From the NCBI GenBank assembly GCA_002746685.1, contig PDQK01000034.1:1-52360 (forward strand): a DNA stretch of 52,360 nt. The letters are read 5' to 3'. Origin of the DNA: Desulfobulbus propionicus (GTDB taxonomy: Bacteria > Desulfobacterota > Desulfobulbia > Desulfobulbales > Desulfobulbaceae). The translations under genes and the position numbers were made by a program. Under the pieces are notes generated by a model. It saw only the letters and a list, made by a program, of their open reading frames with translations, was not told where the DNA came from and did not search any database. This document shows positions 1-8,291 of the stretch, one piece after another. How positions within the stretch are numbered: position 1 is the stretch's first letter; every line of letters begins with the position of its first letter.

Positions 1-93
1 CTTCATACAATGGTGGATCGTCTGGCGTATGTTGCCATGCGCACACCACCGATGCCTCAGCGCCTCCTAAAGCTGGCTGAAGTTCGTTGGTAA
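1..93 (+). CDS. 3' end of an unidentified gene (partial)
   Basis: An open frame enters from the left edge and closes with TAA at 91-93, giving about 30 residues ending in LAEVRW. Codon use looks ordinary, but the piece is too short to assign a family and could be chance. Its stop is followed by about 300 bp without a convincing gene. No function is proposed. Confidence 0.3.
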   Translation, partial: LHTMVDRLAYVAMRTPPMPQRLLKLAEVRW

Positions 94-402
94 TCACGTA
101 TAATTATCTCTAGTACAAAGACGCCGCAGGGATGACAGCCATAAACATCAGGTTGAAAGTTTGCCATATTAAAAAAACAGCCGTTTTAAAGATACAACGT
201 GCACTTTTTCCTCAGCCCCATGATGGTGTCTCACGCTATAAAAAATGATTCCTCTTCATCAGAGGCTTTTATTCATTGCTTTTGTCATTATAGCATAACT
301 CCACTTTTTAACAAGTTTTTGTTAGTGTTTTCAGCGTATTATATGGAAAGAGGATAATAATGTTTCCCGGTTGGTGTGCATTGGAGGTATCCCTTGTGTC
401 AG
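94..402. other. intergenic stretch with weak hairpin
   Basis: No gene is visible here. A small inverted repeat (cctct at 251-255, agagg at 261-265) is flanked by A-rich sequence on the left and T-rich sequence on the right. It could therefore act as a weak terminator for the minus-strand exporter gene and for whatever enters from the left. Nothing else stands out. Confidence 0.35.
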
Positions 403-1299
403 TTAGTCTTTGCATCCTGTATACATTACAGCGCCAACGATTAGAGTGGCTCCAATCCAGCCTTGCATGGTAAGCGTTTCATCAAAAAAATAACAGGCCA
501 CCACCACGCCAACAACAGGCTCCAGGGTGGCAATGATTACTGCTTTTGAAGCATCCAGCCTCTTTACTCCTTCTGAGTAAGCAAGCAGCGCAAAATAGGT
601 GGAAAGCGCTGCTAACCCAAGTATGGCTAACCAGGCTGCCAGGCTTTTAGATGAAAAAGAGACCAGTGGGAAGAGGAATATCGTTCCACATAAAAGCGCG
701 TAAAAGAAAACCGTACTTGAAGGCAGGGCCACCAAAAGTTTTTTACCATAAATGTAGTACAGACCATAGGAAAACCCTGACATCAATCCAGCAATAATTC
801 CAAGGGGGGAGAGCGCAATCCCGGCAGTGGTGTCTGGAAAACAGATGCATACTGCGCCAGCAATGGTTATTGCTGTGGCAATCCATCGATGTACTGAAAC
901 CCGCTCTTTCAGTACTGCCCATGAGAGCAATGCCACCCACACAGGTGATGTGTAGAGCAAGATGACGGCCACAGCTACTCCAACGGATTCAATGGCTAGC
1001 TGGTAGGAGGCATAGAACACCGTCACACTGATCAGACCAAACCCAAGTAACGGCACAATAGAGTTTGTAGATATTTTGCACCGGTGCTGGACACCTGAGT
1101 GAATCCCAAAGATCAAGGTGCTCAAAGCAGCCCGCCAAAATGCAATTTCCAGTGGAGCAACGCCCTCTTTCAAAGCTATTTTTGACAGAGGACCGATAAA
1201 TCCCCACATACAGGCAGCAAGAACGATAAAAAATGCACCAACAAGGCTGTCACGGTTGGTGGTTGGATTTGCTAAGGATGTTTTTGCTGTATTGTTCAT
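403..1299 (-). CDS. DMT-superfamily (EamA) permease
   Basis: This 298-residue protein is almost entirely hydrophobic and reads as ten transmembrane helices in two EamA repeats, the usual length and layout of drug/metabolite transporter exporters. The first repeat starts with a short soluble tail and a helix around residues 20-40. The second repeat carries the typical LEPVVGVV-type segment in its penultimate helices (around residues 258-266). Such proteins export amino acids, nucleobases or other small metabolites across the inner membrane, but substrate cannot be read from sequence. It stands alone, divergent from the channel gene at 1661 across a 360-bp gap. The ATG at 1299 has only a weak ribosome binding site. 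Confidence 0.85.
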   Translation of the reverse strand: MNNTAKTSLANPTTNRDSLVGAFFIVLAACMWGFIGPLSKIALKEGVAPLEIAFWRAALSTLIFGIHSGVQHRCKISTNSIVPLLGFGLISVTVFYASYQLAIESVGVAVAVILLYTSPVWVALLSWAVLKERVSVHRWIATAITIAGAVCICFPDTTAGIALSPLGIIAGLMSGFSYGLYYIYGKKLLVALPSSTVFFYALLCGTIFLFPLVSFSSKSLAAWLAILGLAALSTYFALLAYSEGVKRLDASKAVIIATLEPVVGVVVACYFFDETLTMQGWIGATLIVGAVMYTGCKD

Positions 1300-1660
1300 G
1301 TTGATTGAGTAAATGAGAGGAAGCTGTTACGTTTGAGGTAAGCGGGCTGTTTTTGAAACCTGGCCATGTACCCAGTACTGAGGTGGTTGCGCATTTTGTG
1401 CTCGACGATAGGTTGTGGAGGCGTTACGTTGTCCGTTGATCAGTCTTTTGAGTGAGGTTATGTATTTTCTCTTGTACCTGTTTATTGTGCATGAAAAACG
1501 ACCTGTGCGGTAATTGTTTGTTACATGAGTTCAAGTGGATGTTGAGTAAACGTTTAGTTTATACAAATTCCACTGTCTATACCACGTTATTTAAGGGTTT
1601 GCGGCTATAACGTGAACTGCTGAAATCTTTGCACGTTAAGGAGCGACATCTATTCAGTTC
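1300..1660. promoter_or_regulatory. divergent intergenic region
   Basis: This roughly 360-bp gap separates the minus-strand DMT permease from the plus-strand channel gene and should hold both promoters. I could not pick out convincing paired -35/-10 boxes. A strong AAGGAG lies at 1638-1643, upstream of the channel gene. No open frame here looks coding. Confidence 0.4.
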
Positions 1661-3031
1661 ATGCCATTTTTTGGTCTTAATAAAATAACCCTTTCTTTAC
1701 TGCTGCTCTTTATTACCACCCTTATCGGTGCAGCAGGGTTTTGTTTTATCGATGAGTATCCCTTTATTGATGCACTGTACATGGCTGTCATCACTATTAC
1801 CACGGTTGGGTTTGGTGAGATTTATCCATTATCCGAGTGGGGCAGGCTTTTTACTATTGTACTCATTTTGCTTGGTTTTATTGTCCTTGGTTTTGTTGGT
1901 CACTCCATTGTTGAATCGCTGCTAGAAAAGGTGTGGAGTGGGAATGCAGGGGAGAAACGGATGAAAAAACAAATAAGCCTACTCACCGGTCATACCATTA
2001 TTTGTGGATTTGGTAGGGTAGGGGAGGTGGCTTCCGAACATTTGCGTGAAGCTGGGACTGAGTTTGTTGTAATAGACTCCTTGCCTGGACTGCAAGAAAA
2101 ATGTCTTGAAAAGGGGGTGTTATTCATTGAAGGGGATGCCACCAGAGAAGTGACTTTGCTTGAAGCAGGGGTGAAAAACGCCAGCGGGTTGTTGGCACTG
2201 GTAGATTCCGACCCGTTAAATCTGTTTATCGTTCTCACTGCGCGTGAATTAAATCCCACCCTTCATATTATCGCCCGTTCAGAGGAGCGTCATAGAGAAC
2301 GCAAAATTATTCGTGCTGGAGCTGATTCCATTATTTCGCCATTTGATTCTGCAGGAAAGCAGATCGCAACCGACCTGTTGACAGCTACTGGAGTGAATCA
2401 AGAACCAACTGTCACCATTAAGAAAACATATCCGATGCAGGAAGACTGGATCGCTGTGGATGATCAGTCTGAATTAAAGGGCAAGAGCATCGGTGAGATC
2501 GCTGCCTTAAAAGAAGCTCGGGTTTTAGGCGTCCGACGAGGAGCAACAGATCAGTTACACCCTGATGAAGCTTTTGTGGTTGAAGCAGGAGATGAGCTGT
2601 TGTTGTTACAAGCCGTTTTGTTGGAGAATACAGCAACCAGGGGGCAACCAGAAACCAGGAAAATCGTTATTATTGACGACAACCCGGTTATCATCCGTTT
2701 ATTTAGCAGGCTTTTTCAAAAAGAAGGATACCACCCGCTGACGGCAGCAACAGGGGAAGAGGGCTATAAGCTTATTGTGGAGGAAAAACCTGTGGCAGCC
2801 GTCATTGATTATCGGTTGCCGGGTATTTCTGGTCTGGAGCTGTGCCAAATGGTGCAGAAATGTGAACAGGAGGTCACTGCTAAGCTCATTGTTTTTACGG
2901 CGGAGAATGATAAGGAATTGCAGCTTCAATGCTATGCTGCAGGTGCAGAAGCTGTGATCGTAAAAAGTGCAGATGCCCAGGAGATTATTCACACCGTTAA
3001 TGAGGTGCTCAACAATAAGTACGTTGCTTGA
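1661..3031 (+). CDS. two-TM potassium channel with RCK (TrkA-N/TrkA-C) and C-terminal receiver domain
   Basis: Residues 1-90 form a minimal pore: TM1 (about 8-27), a selectivity filter TVGFGE near residue 47, and TM2 (about 60-83). A TrkA-N Rossmann domain follows from about residue 110 (GFGRVG nucleotide motif), then a TrkA-C domain (about 250-325). Residues 333-456 are a complete response-regulator receiver domain, with IIDD acidic residues near its start, phospho-acceptor Asp383 in VIDYRLPG, and a conserved Lys near the end. RCK domains gate K+ channels by nucleotide or ligand binding; a receiver on the same chain suggests gating by phosphorylation, which is an inference. The ATG at 1661 is 17 nt from AAGGAG (1638-1643). 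An in-frame ATT at 1652 has ideal spacing, so the true start is uncertain by three codons. No kinase gene is adjacent. Confidence 0.85.
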   Translation: MPFFGLNKITLSLLLLFITTLIGAAGFCFIDEYPFIDALYMAVITITTVGFGEIYPLSEWGRLFTIVLILLGFIVLGFVGHSIVESLLEKVWSGNAGEKRMKKQISLLTGHTIICGFGRVGEVASEHLREAGTEFVVIDSLPGLQEKCLEKGVLFIEGDATREVTLLEAGVKNASGLLALVDSDPLNLFIVLTARELNPTLHIIARSEERHRERKIIRAGADSIISPFDSAGKQIATDLLTATGVNQEPTVTIKKTYPMQEDWIAVDDQSELKGKSIGEIAALKEARVLGVRRGATDQLHPDEAFVVEAGDELLLLQAVLLENTATRGQPETRKIVIIDDNPVIIRLFSRLFQKEGYHPLTAATGEEGYKLIVEEKPVAAVIDYRLPGISGLELCQMVQKCEQEVTAKLIVFTAENDKELQLQCYAAGAEAVIVKSADAQEIIHTVNEVLNNKYVA

Positions 3032-3076
3032 AGTTCTCCAATTGAGTTTTTAGAAAATCACTATATTGAGGATCGT

Positions 3077-3777
3077 ATGAATTTACGCCCAATAAAGCCG
3101 AAAAGAATTTCTGATCAGGTTTTCGAACAAATTAGAGAACTCATCTATCGCGGTGAATTGAAGCCTGGTGAGCAGTTGCTCCCTGAACGTGAACTGTCCG
3201 CAAGCCTGGAGGTAAGCCGGACAACAGTCCGTAATGCCATTAACAAACCCGTCACCCTCGGGTTGCTTGAGCATCGCCAGGGACAGGGGACCTTTGTTAC
3301 CACACCAGACGGGAACAAGAAGACTCCTTTGGTCACCATCCTGGCTTTTGATGATGTCACCTTCATGATCTGCTCGAAGTACGACTTGGGCTGGAATGCA
3401 ATGCGGCTCGAATGGCCGCATTGCGCGCTACTCCCCGTGATATTCTCAATCTGTCTTGTGGAATCAAAGAGATGGAAGAGACCGTAAAAACCGGTGAATT
3501 GGGCAACGAAGCTGATGCTGCCTTTCACATGGCAGTAACCTTTGCCACTAAAAATCCGGTGCAGATTCACCTGATGCGTAACTTTTACGAACTGCTTTTT
3601 CGTGGCATCAAAAAGAGTCTGAGCCACTTATGGGATGACCCTGATAATATAGATTTTGTGATCAAAACCCATACCAAGGTCTATGAAGCCATTGCCAACC
3701 GTGAGCCGGATAGAGCCGAGAAGGCAATGTGCGAACATATTGTTTATGTTCAGGATTGGTTTAAAAAGCGGTGGTAG
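3077..3777 (+). pseudogene. GntR/FadR-family regulator, frameshifted by one missing base
   Basis: The first frame (3077-3361) encodes a GntR winged helix-turn-helix, with motifs PGEQLLPEREL, SRTTVRNAI and GQGTFV. It then runs out of frame to a stop at 3487. The second frame supplies a complete FCD effector domain. When read from 3361 it gives LHDLLEVRLGLE followed directly by NAARMAALRAT, the classic FCD opening, and it carries the spaced His residues (AFHMAV, KTHTKV, CEHI) that normally bind a metal. The two halves join perfectly if one C is restored in the ACC/CTT junction at 3359-3363, giving about 233 residues, the normal FadR-family length. It is either a recent pseudogene or a sequence error. 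Its regulon is unknown; the neighbouring channel and PilZ genes give no clear hint. Confidence 0.85.
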
Positions 3778-3831
3778 TTTATCTCTTTGGAGCTTCTCAT
3801 TTTAGTCTTCCTGTGAAGGGGCTATTGTGAT

Positions 3832-3859
3832 TTGCTTTTTTTACCCTGTTAGCTATAAT
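3832..3859 (+). promoter_or_regulatory. sigma-70-type promoter of the PilZ gene
   Basis: TTGCTT at 3832-3837 and a consensus TATAAT at 3854-3859 are separated by 16 bp. They lie about 40 bp upstream of the PilZ start codon and downstream of the broken GntR gene, so the PilZ gene probably begins its own transcript. Confidence 0.6.
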
Positions 3860-3898
3860 AGTTACAATTGCGCCAACTCTTTCAACAGGATGATTTGA

Positions 3899-4327
3899 AT
3901 GCATAGTTTTGTTCCCCCCTTATTACGACCAGAACAGCGCCAATACACCAGGGTGGTTTTTACCCGGACGATCAGGCTGCATATTGATGGTGCCAGAGTG
4001 GGTGAGTATGCCGCCCGCAACCTGAGTATGGGCGGAGTATTTATGGAGGGTGAAAACCTGCAGCTGACTCTTGGTAAACACTGCACGCTTGAGCTGCACG
4101 AAAAGGGGCAACAGTCCAGTTTGATCCTTAAAATTTCTGCCAAAATTTCTCGGATTGAAGATACAGGCGTTGCTGTTGAATTCCTTGATATGGAAGATGA
4201 CAGCTTCATGTTTCTCCAAACCATGGTGCTCTACGCATCTGATGATCCGATCGGCATTGCCCAGGATTTCCTGGAAGATTTCTGTCTTCTTCCCCAAGCA
4301 GAGAAATCGGGTTCCTATAACAGGTGA
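3899..4327 (+). CDS. PilZ-domain protein
   Basis: This 142-residue protein has the two marks of a c-di-GMP-binding PilZ domain: an RxxxR element (RQYTR, about residues 14-18) and an NLSMGG element matching (D/N)xSxxG about 25 residues later. The remaining beta-rich stretch ends in a short acidic C-terminal tail. PilZ proteins of this size usually act as soluble c-di-GMP effectors on motility, pili or exopolysaccharide; the target here is unknown. A good promoter lies directly upstream. About 100 bp separate it from the Mla permease gene, so co-transcription is possible. The start ATG at 3899 is preceded by an AGGAT-type ribosome binding site. Confidence 0.85.
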   Translation: MHSFVPPLLRPEQRQYTRVVFTRTIRLHIDGARVGEYAARNLSMGGVFMEGENLQLTLGKHCTLELHEKGQQSSLILKISAKISRIEDTGVAVEFLDMEDDSFMFLQTMVLYASDDPIGIAQDFLEDFCLLPQAEKSGSYNR

Positions 4328-4430
4328 ATTTTATTCCCCCACCATAAATAGAGTGCACTATTTTGAGTTTACGGTATCTTGTCCTGTTTGACTCTCAGTA
4401 TTCATTTTTACGCATAAAAAATACACTGTT

Positions 4431-5252
4431 ATGAGTGCACAGCAACAATTATCCAGTACATACATTGCGTCTGTTTTTGGATCGCTGGGTGATAACACCA
4501 TCTATCTCCTTAAAGATTTGGGGAGAATGGGAATTTTTCTGTTTTTTTCCCTGATTTCTATTTTTAAACGACCGTTTAGGGGCAGGGAACTGATAAAACA
4601 GCTTCACTTTATTGGTGCTGGATCGCTTACCGTGATCTTTTTTACTGCTCTTTCCACAGGTATGGTGCTTGGGCTTCAGGGGGTGTACTCGTTAAGCCGG
4701 TTTGGTGCTGAGGGGATGCTCGGTTCAGCGGTTTCATTGAGCATTATTATGGAGCTTGGTCCGGTGCTTACCGCGCTCATGGTAACTGGTCGAGCAGGAT
4801 CTGCAATGTGTGCGGAAATTGGCATTATGCGCATTTCTGAGCAGATAGATGCTCTTGAATGTATGGCTATTGATCCGTTTCGTTATCTCATAAGTCCTAA
4901 GGTACTGGCTACCATAATTGCGGTGCCGTTACTTACTGCAGTGTTTGACGTTGTAGGGATATTGGGTGGATATCTGGCAGGTGTTCAGCTCATGGATGTG
5001 AACCCTGGCGCTTATTTCTCCGGGATGGTAAAAAGTGTCACGAACCATGATATCCGTCTTGGTGTTACCAAGTCCTTTGCTTTTGCAATGATCATAGTCT
5101 GGATATGTGCAGGAAGAGGCTACTTTGTCCAACAAATCAGGGGGGCAGGTTTTGGAGCAGAAAGCGTGAGTAAGGTTACCACCCAGGCAGTTGTACTCTC
5201 TTCCATTTCCATCCTGGTGTTTGACTATCTTATTACAGCAGTCCTTCTTTAA
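4431..5252 (+). CDS. mlaE: MlaE-type phospholipid ABC transporter permease
   Basis: This 273-residue protein matches the MlaE/YrbE permease family. It has an amphipathic N-terminal part, a first membrane helix near residues 60-85, the conserved stretch around SIIMELGPVLTALMV and GRAGSAMCAEIG (about 105-130), then further helices to residue 272. MlaE works with MlaF (ATPase) and MlaD (MCE protein) in the inner membrane to move glycerophospholipids between inner and outer membranes and keep outer-membrane lipid asymmetry. The ATPase gene follows after about 9 bp and the MCE gene after that, the standard order. No strong ribosome binding site precedes the ATG. The call is firm at family level. 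Confidence 0.92.
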   Translation: MSAQQQLSSTYIASVFGSLGDNTIYLLKDLGRMGIFLFFSLISIFKRPFRGRELIKQLHFIGAGSLTVIFFTALSTGMVLGLQGVYSLSRFGAEGMLGSAVSLSIIMELGPVLTALMVTGRAGSAMCAEIGIMRISEQIDALECMAIDPFRYLISPKVLATIIAVPLLTAVFDVVGILGGYLAGVQLMDVNPGAYFSGMVKSVTNHDIRLGVTKSFAFAMIIVWICAGRGYFVQQIRGAGFGAESVSKVTTQAVVLSSISILVFDYLITAVLL

Positions 5253-5261
5253 CCAATCGTG

Positions 5262-6044
5262 ATGGAAAACCAACCCAAAAAAAAAGCAGATGGGGCCATA
5301 GAGTTTGTCAACGTTGTAAAAACCTTTGGCAGCAGGGGCAAAAAACATACTGTTTTAGACAATGTCTCTTTTGCAATACCTGAAGGGAAGACCACTGTTA
5401 TTGCTGGTGGAAGTGGTCAGGGGAAAAGTGTTATCTTAAAGCTCATCCTTGGGCTGCTTGGGCCAGATAGTGGATCAATTCTTATCGGTCGCAAGGATGT
5501 TGCCAAGATGGGATATAAACAGCTTCAGGAACTACGCATGCTTTTTGGCGTACTGTTTCAGGGTTCTGCACTGTTTGATTCACTCAGTGTCTATGAAAAT
5601 ATTGCCCTTCCACTGCGTGAAAGATCACGTCTTGATGAAGAACAGATTCGGGAAAAAATCCATCGTACTTTGCAGCAACTGGAACTTGTTGGGCATGAAC
5701 AGAAGTTTCCTGCTCAACTCAGCGGTGGAATGAAAAAAAGGGTAGGACTTGCCAGGGCGTTGCAGTTAGAGCCGAAAATTGTCCTGTACGATGAGCCGAC
5801 AACCGGTCTTGATCCTGTCATGAGCGAAGAAATATATGAACTCTTTGCCAATGTGCAACAGCGTCTTGGCTATACAGCAGTGATTGTCAGTCACGACATT
5901 CCCCGGGTTTTTGATTTGGCAGATAACATTATATTGTTAAATAAGGGGCAGTTGGACGTGTTTGACCATGTTGATGATATTGTGCATTCTCAACAACCCT
6001 ACATTAAAGAATTTGCTCAAAAAACATTGGGAATCCGCCCGTAA
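5262..6044 (+). CDS. mlaF: MlaF-type phospholipid ABC transporter ATPase
   Basis: This 260-residue ABC ATPase contains Walker A GGSGQGKS (about residues 49-56), the Q-loop FQGSALFDS, the signature LSGGM and Walker B VLYDEPTTGLDP. The switch histidine is in VSHD. The Q-loop phrase GVLFQGSALFDSL and the LSGGMKKRVGLARAL signature are typical of MlaF. It would drive MlaE with ATP on the cytoplasmic face. A GTG at 5259 directly precedes the ATG at 5262 in the same frame; I chose the ATG. It sits between the permease and MCE genes with short gaps, so one transcript is likely. Confidence 0.93.
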   Translation: MENQPKKKADGAIEFVNVVKTFGSRGKKHTVLDNVSFAIPEGKTTVIAGGSGQGKSVILKLILGLLGPDSGSILIGRKDVAKMGYKQLQELRMLFGVLFQGSALFDSLSVYENIALPLRERSRLDEEQIREKIHRTLQQLELVGHEQKFPAQLSGGMKKRVGLARALQLEPKIVLYDEPTTGLDPVMSEEIYELFANVQQRLGYTAVIVSHDIPRVFDLADNIILLNKGQLDVFDHVDDIVHSQQPYIKEFAQKTLGIRP

Positions 6045-6068
6045 TGAATACACAAGAGGGGTGATAAC

Positions 6069-6518
6069 ATGCGATACTCTCGACTTGAAATATTTGTCGG
6101 TATGTTTCTGGTCTTAGGCTTTCTGGCCTTTGGCTGGCTGGCTTTGCAGCTAGGCGAGGTTCCCTGGTTGACTGGGACTACAAGCTATACAATCCAGGCT
6201 GAATTTGATAACATTTCCGGTATAAAATCTGGAGCAGATGTCCAAATATCAGGGGTTAAGGTTGGCACTGCGCTGGACTTGAACCTCAACGATGACGGAC
6301 TTGCAGTTGTTACCATGCAAATAGATAAAAAAATTGCAATTCCTGTTGATTCTATTGTTTCTGTTAAGTCCCAGGGAATCATTGGCGACAAGTATCTTCA
6401 GATATCGCTTGGTGGTGATGAGGATCTGTATAAAGCTGGTGATGTGATTATGGATACAGAGTCGTCTGTTGATCTGGAATCGCTTATCTCTAAATTTGCT
6501 TTTGGACAAGTTAAATAA
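6069..6518 (+). CDS. mlaD: MlaD-type MCE-domain protein
   Basis: This 149-residue protein has one N-terminal membrane anchor (about residues 9-30) followed by a single MCE domain. The domain shows the usual FDNISGIKSGADVQISGVKVG opening (about 47-67), the hydrophobic IIGDKYLQISLGG core and a short C-terminal tail. In the Mla complex a hexamer of MlaD forms the periplasmic ring above MlaE through which lipid passes. Length and position after the ATPase gene agree with MlaD. The ATG at 6069 follows GAGGGG with suitable spacing. It ends 10 bp before the mlaA-like gene. Confidence 0.92.
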   Translation: MRYSRLEIFVGMFLVLGFLAFGWLALQLGEVPWLTGTTSYTIQAEFDNISGIKSGADVQISGVKVGTALDLNLNDDGLAVVTMQIDKKIAIPVDSIVSVKSQGIIGDKYLQISLGGDEDLYKAGDVIMDTESSVDLESLISKFAFGQVK

Positions 6519-6528
6519 TTGGTGAATT

Positions 6529-7290
6529 ATGGGTATGTGGTACGTAGTACGAGTTTGTCTGATCACGCTTTTTCTTAGTGGAGTGTCGCTTTCTGTTCAA
6601 GCCGAAAAAGTCGATTTTTTAGATGACGATTTTTACCAGGAAGAGGTTGACAATTCGTCGGTGAAAGATCCTCTTGAGCCGTTTAACCGGGTAATGTTTG
6701 ATGTGAATGATGCCGCCTACGATTACTTTTTAAAGCCTGTTGCCACTGGGTATAAAGCCGTACTTCCAGCTGATATCCGTGGCTGTGTGGGGAATTTTTT
6801 TAACAACCTTCAAGCCCCGGTACGTTTTATAAATTGTATTTTACAAGGGCGGTTTGAAGAGTCTTTTTGGGTATTGTCCCGTTTTGCTATCAATTCAACA
6901 GCAGGTGCTTTCGGTTTAGCAGATCCCGCTGCACGAGAATTCGGTATCCCACAGATTGAAGCCTCTTTGGGAGAAACCCTCGCCACCTGGGGTATAGGAG
7001 ATGGTTTCTACCTGGTTGTTCCATTTTACGGAGCCACAACCATGACGGACTTTACCGGGAAGCTTATAGAAACTATGGGCTATCCCTACTACTATGTCTC
7101 TGAAGATTATCTGGAAAAAAGTGCTGTTCTCGTTCTCAAAGGAACCAATACGTTGTCGTTAAATATCAATGTTTACGATGAGTTAAAGAAGGTGAGCTTT
7201 GATCCATATATTGCACTGCGTAACAGTTATTTTCAAAATCGTAAAAAAGCCCGTGATCATAGCGATTTTAAGGTGGAATTTGATTTGTAG
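6529..7290 (+). CDS. mlaA: MlaA (VacJ) family outer-membrane lipid asymmetry protein
   Basis: The 253-residue product has the MlaA core: DPLEPFNRVMFDVND (from about residue 44), an FFNNLQAPVRF segment, SRFAINSTAGAFGLADPA and the closing PYYYVSEDY/DPYIALRNSYF region. MlaA is a doughnut-shaped outer-membrane protein that removes misplaced phospholipid from the outer leaflet. The N-terminus looks like a signal peptide ending VQA|EK at about residue 26, a signal-peptidase-I type site. No lipobox cysteine is apparent, whereas the E. coli protein is a lipoprotein. No MlaC chaperone or MlaB gene follows. It is the last gene of the operon. Confidence 0.9.
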   Translation: MGMWYVVRVCLITLFLSGVSLSVQAEKVDFLDDDFYQEEVDNSSVKDPLEPFNRVMFDVNDAAYDYFLKPVATGYKAVLPADIRGCVGNFFNNLQAPVRFINCILQGRFEESFWVLSRFAINSTAGAFGLADPAAREFGIPQIEASLGETLATWGIGDGFYLVVPFYGATTMTDFTGKLIETMGYPYYYVSEDYLEKSAVLVLKGTNTLSLNINVYDELKKVSFDPYIALRNSYFQNRKKARDHSDFKVEFDL

Positions 7291-7519
7291 GTATTTCTTG
7301 TCCGTTTTGAGTAATGCTTGGGTGAGTTTTGCTAGACCTTTCTATTCTATAATACCAAAGCAGGAGCTGGCTGCTGGAGTGCCTCTATGGCAATGGCTTA
7401 ATCAGCTTTTTTAGTCTCCCCAACACCTACTTCTATTTTTCGTTAGCTTTCTTCTTCATTTTTGTGTATATAATCGGGTTTTGACGAAAATTACCTTTGT
7501 TGCCACGGGGTAGTATATC
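7291..7519. promoter_or_regulatory. intergenic region with probable promoter of the fatty-acid operon
   Basis: No gene is supported in this 229-bp gap. A consensus TATAAT lies at 7469-7474, about 45 bp before the yceD start, but its -35 box is poor. It is the best candidate for the promoter of the long downstream operon. No clear terminator for the Mla operon was found. Confidence 0.45.
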
Positions 7520-8044
7520 ATGCGTATCCGATTTAGTGAAATTTCACCCCATGGAAATCAGTTCGAGATCCATTCCATTGAAGGAATAGGCAGGGCTGAC
7601 CAACTTTCTGTAGATGGACAGTGTCAAGCCGCATTTGAACTGAAGAGAAAGAATGATAATCAGGTTGAGATGCATGGGACATTACATGCAAAATCAACAA
7701 TTACCTGTGATCGTTGCCTCAAACCGTTTTCTTTCCCACTTGCAACTCAGTTTCACATCATTTTTGAAATACATGGTGAGGAAAGCTGGCAGCTTAAGGA
7801 AATGGAATGTTCGGCAGAGGAGTTGGACACTCATTTTCTGCTCGAACCGGTAATTGATATTGACGATGTATTAAGGCAGCAGGCGCTGCTTGCTCTTCCT
7901 ACCAAGCAACTTTGTAATGAACGTTGTAAGGGATTATGCAATGTGTGCGGTGCTGACCTAAACATCATGAGTTGTGGCTGTGAGCGTGAAGTAACCAACT
8001 CTCCCTTTGCAGCCTTAGCTACATTAAAAGTAAAAAAGGAATAA
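7520..8044 (+). CDS. yceD: YceD/DUF177-family protein
   Basis: This 174-residue protein belongs to the DUF177 (YceD) family, which almost always sits directly upstream of rpmF. In E. coli it is linked to 23S rRNA accumulation. Conserved cysteines are visible: CDRC near residue 60 and a C-terminal group CNERCKGLCNVCG followed by SCGCE, suggesting a zinc site. The rpmF gene starts 49 bp downstream. The ATG at 7520 opens the protein sensibly (MRIRFSEI). It is the first gene of the fatty-acid operon. Confidence 0.88.
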   Translation: MRIRFSEISPHGNQFEIHSIEGIGRADQLSVDGQCQAAFELKRKNDNQVEMHGTLHAKSTITCDRCLKPFSFPLATQFHIIFEIHGEESWQLKEMECSAEELDTHFLLEPVIDIDDVLRQQALLALPTKQLCNERCKGLCNVCGADLNIMSCGCEREVTNSPFAALATLKVKKE

Positions 8045-8093
8045 CAATCCTCAGCGTAAGTTGTAGAGCTGGATGATTACAAGGAGTTAAGCC

Positions 8094-8282
8094 ATGGCAT
8101 TACCTAAAAGAAGACATTCTAGATCCCGTACCCGTCAACGTCGTGCCCATGACGCATTGCGTCGTCCAAGTGTAAGTGTCTGCCCTGAGTGTGGCGAACC
8201 TAAAATGCTCCACCAACTTTGCGGTGGTTGCGGCATGTATAAAGGGAAAAATATCATTCAGTTAGAGGATGAACTTAACTAG
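8094..8282 (+). CDS. rpmF: 50S ribosomal protein L32
   Basis: This 62-residue basic protein opens MALPKRRHSRSRTRQRRAHD, the L32 signature. It keeps four cysteines (CPECGEPKM and LCGGCG), so it is the zinc-ribbon form. The ribosome binding site AAGGAG lies 9 bp before the ATG. It lies between yceD and plsX, as in most Proteobacteria, linking ribosome and lipid synthesis in one transcript. Confidence 0.97.
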   Translation: MALPKRRHSRSRTRQRRAHDALRRPSVSVCPECGEPKMLHQLCGGCGMYKGKNIIQLEDELN

Positions 8283-8291
8283 GCGGCTGAT

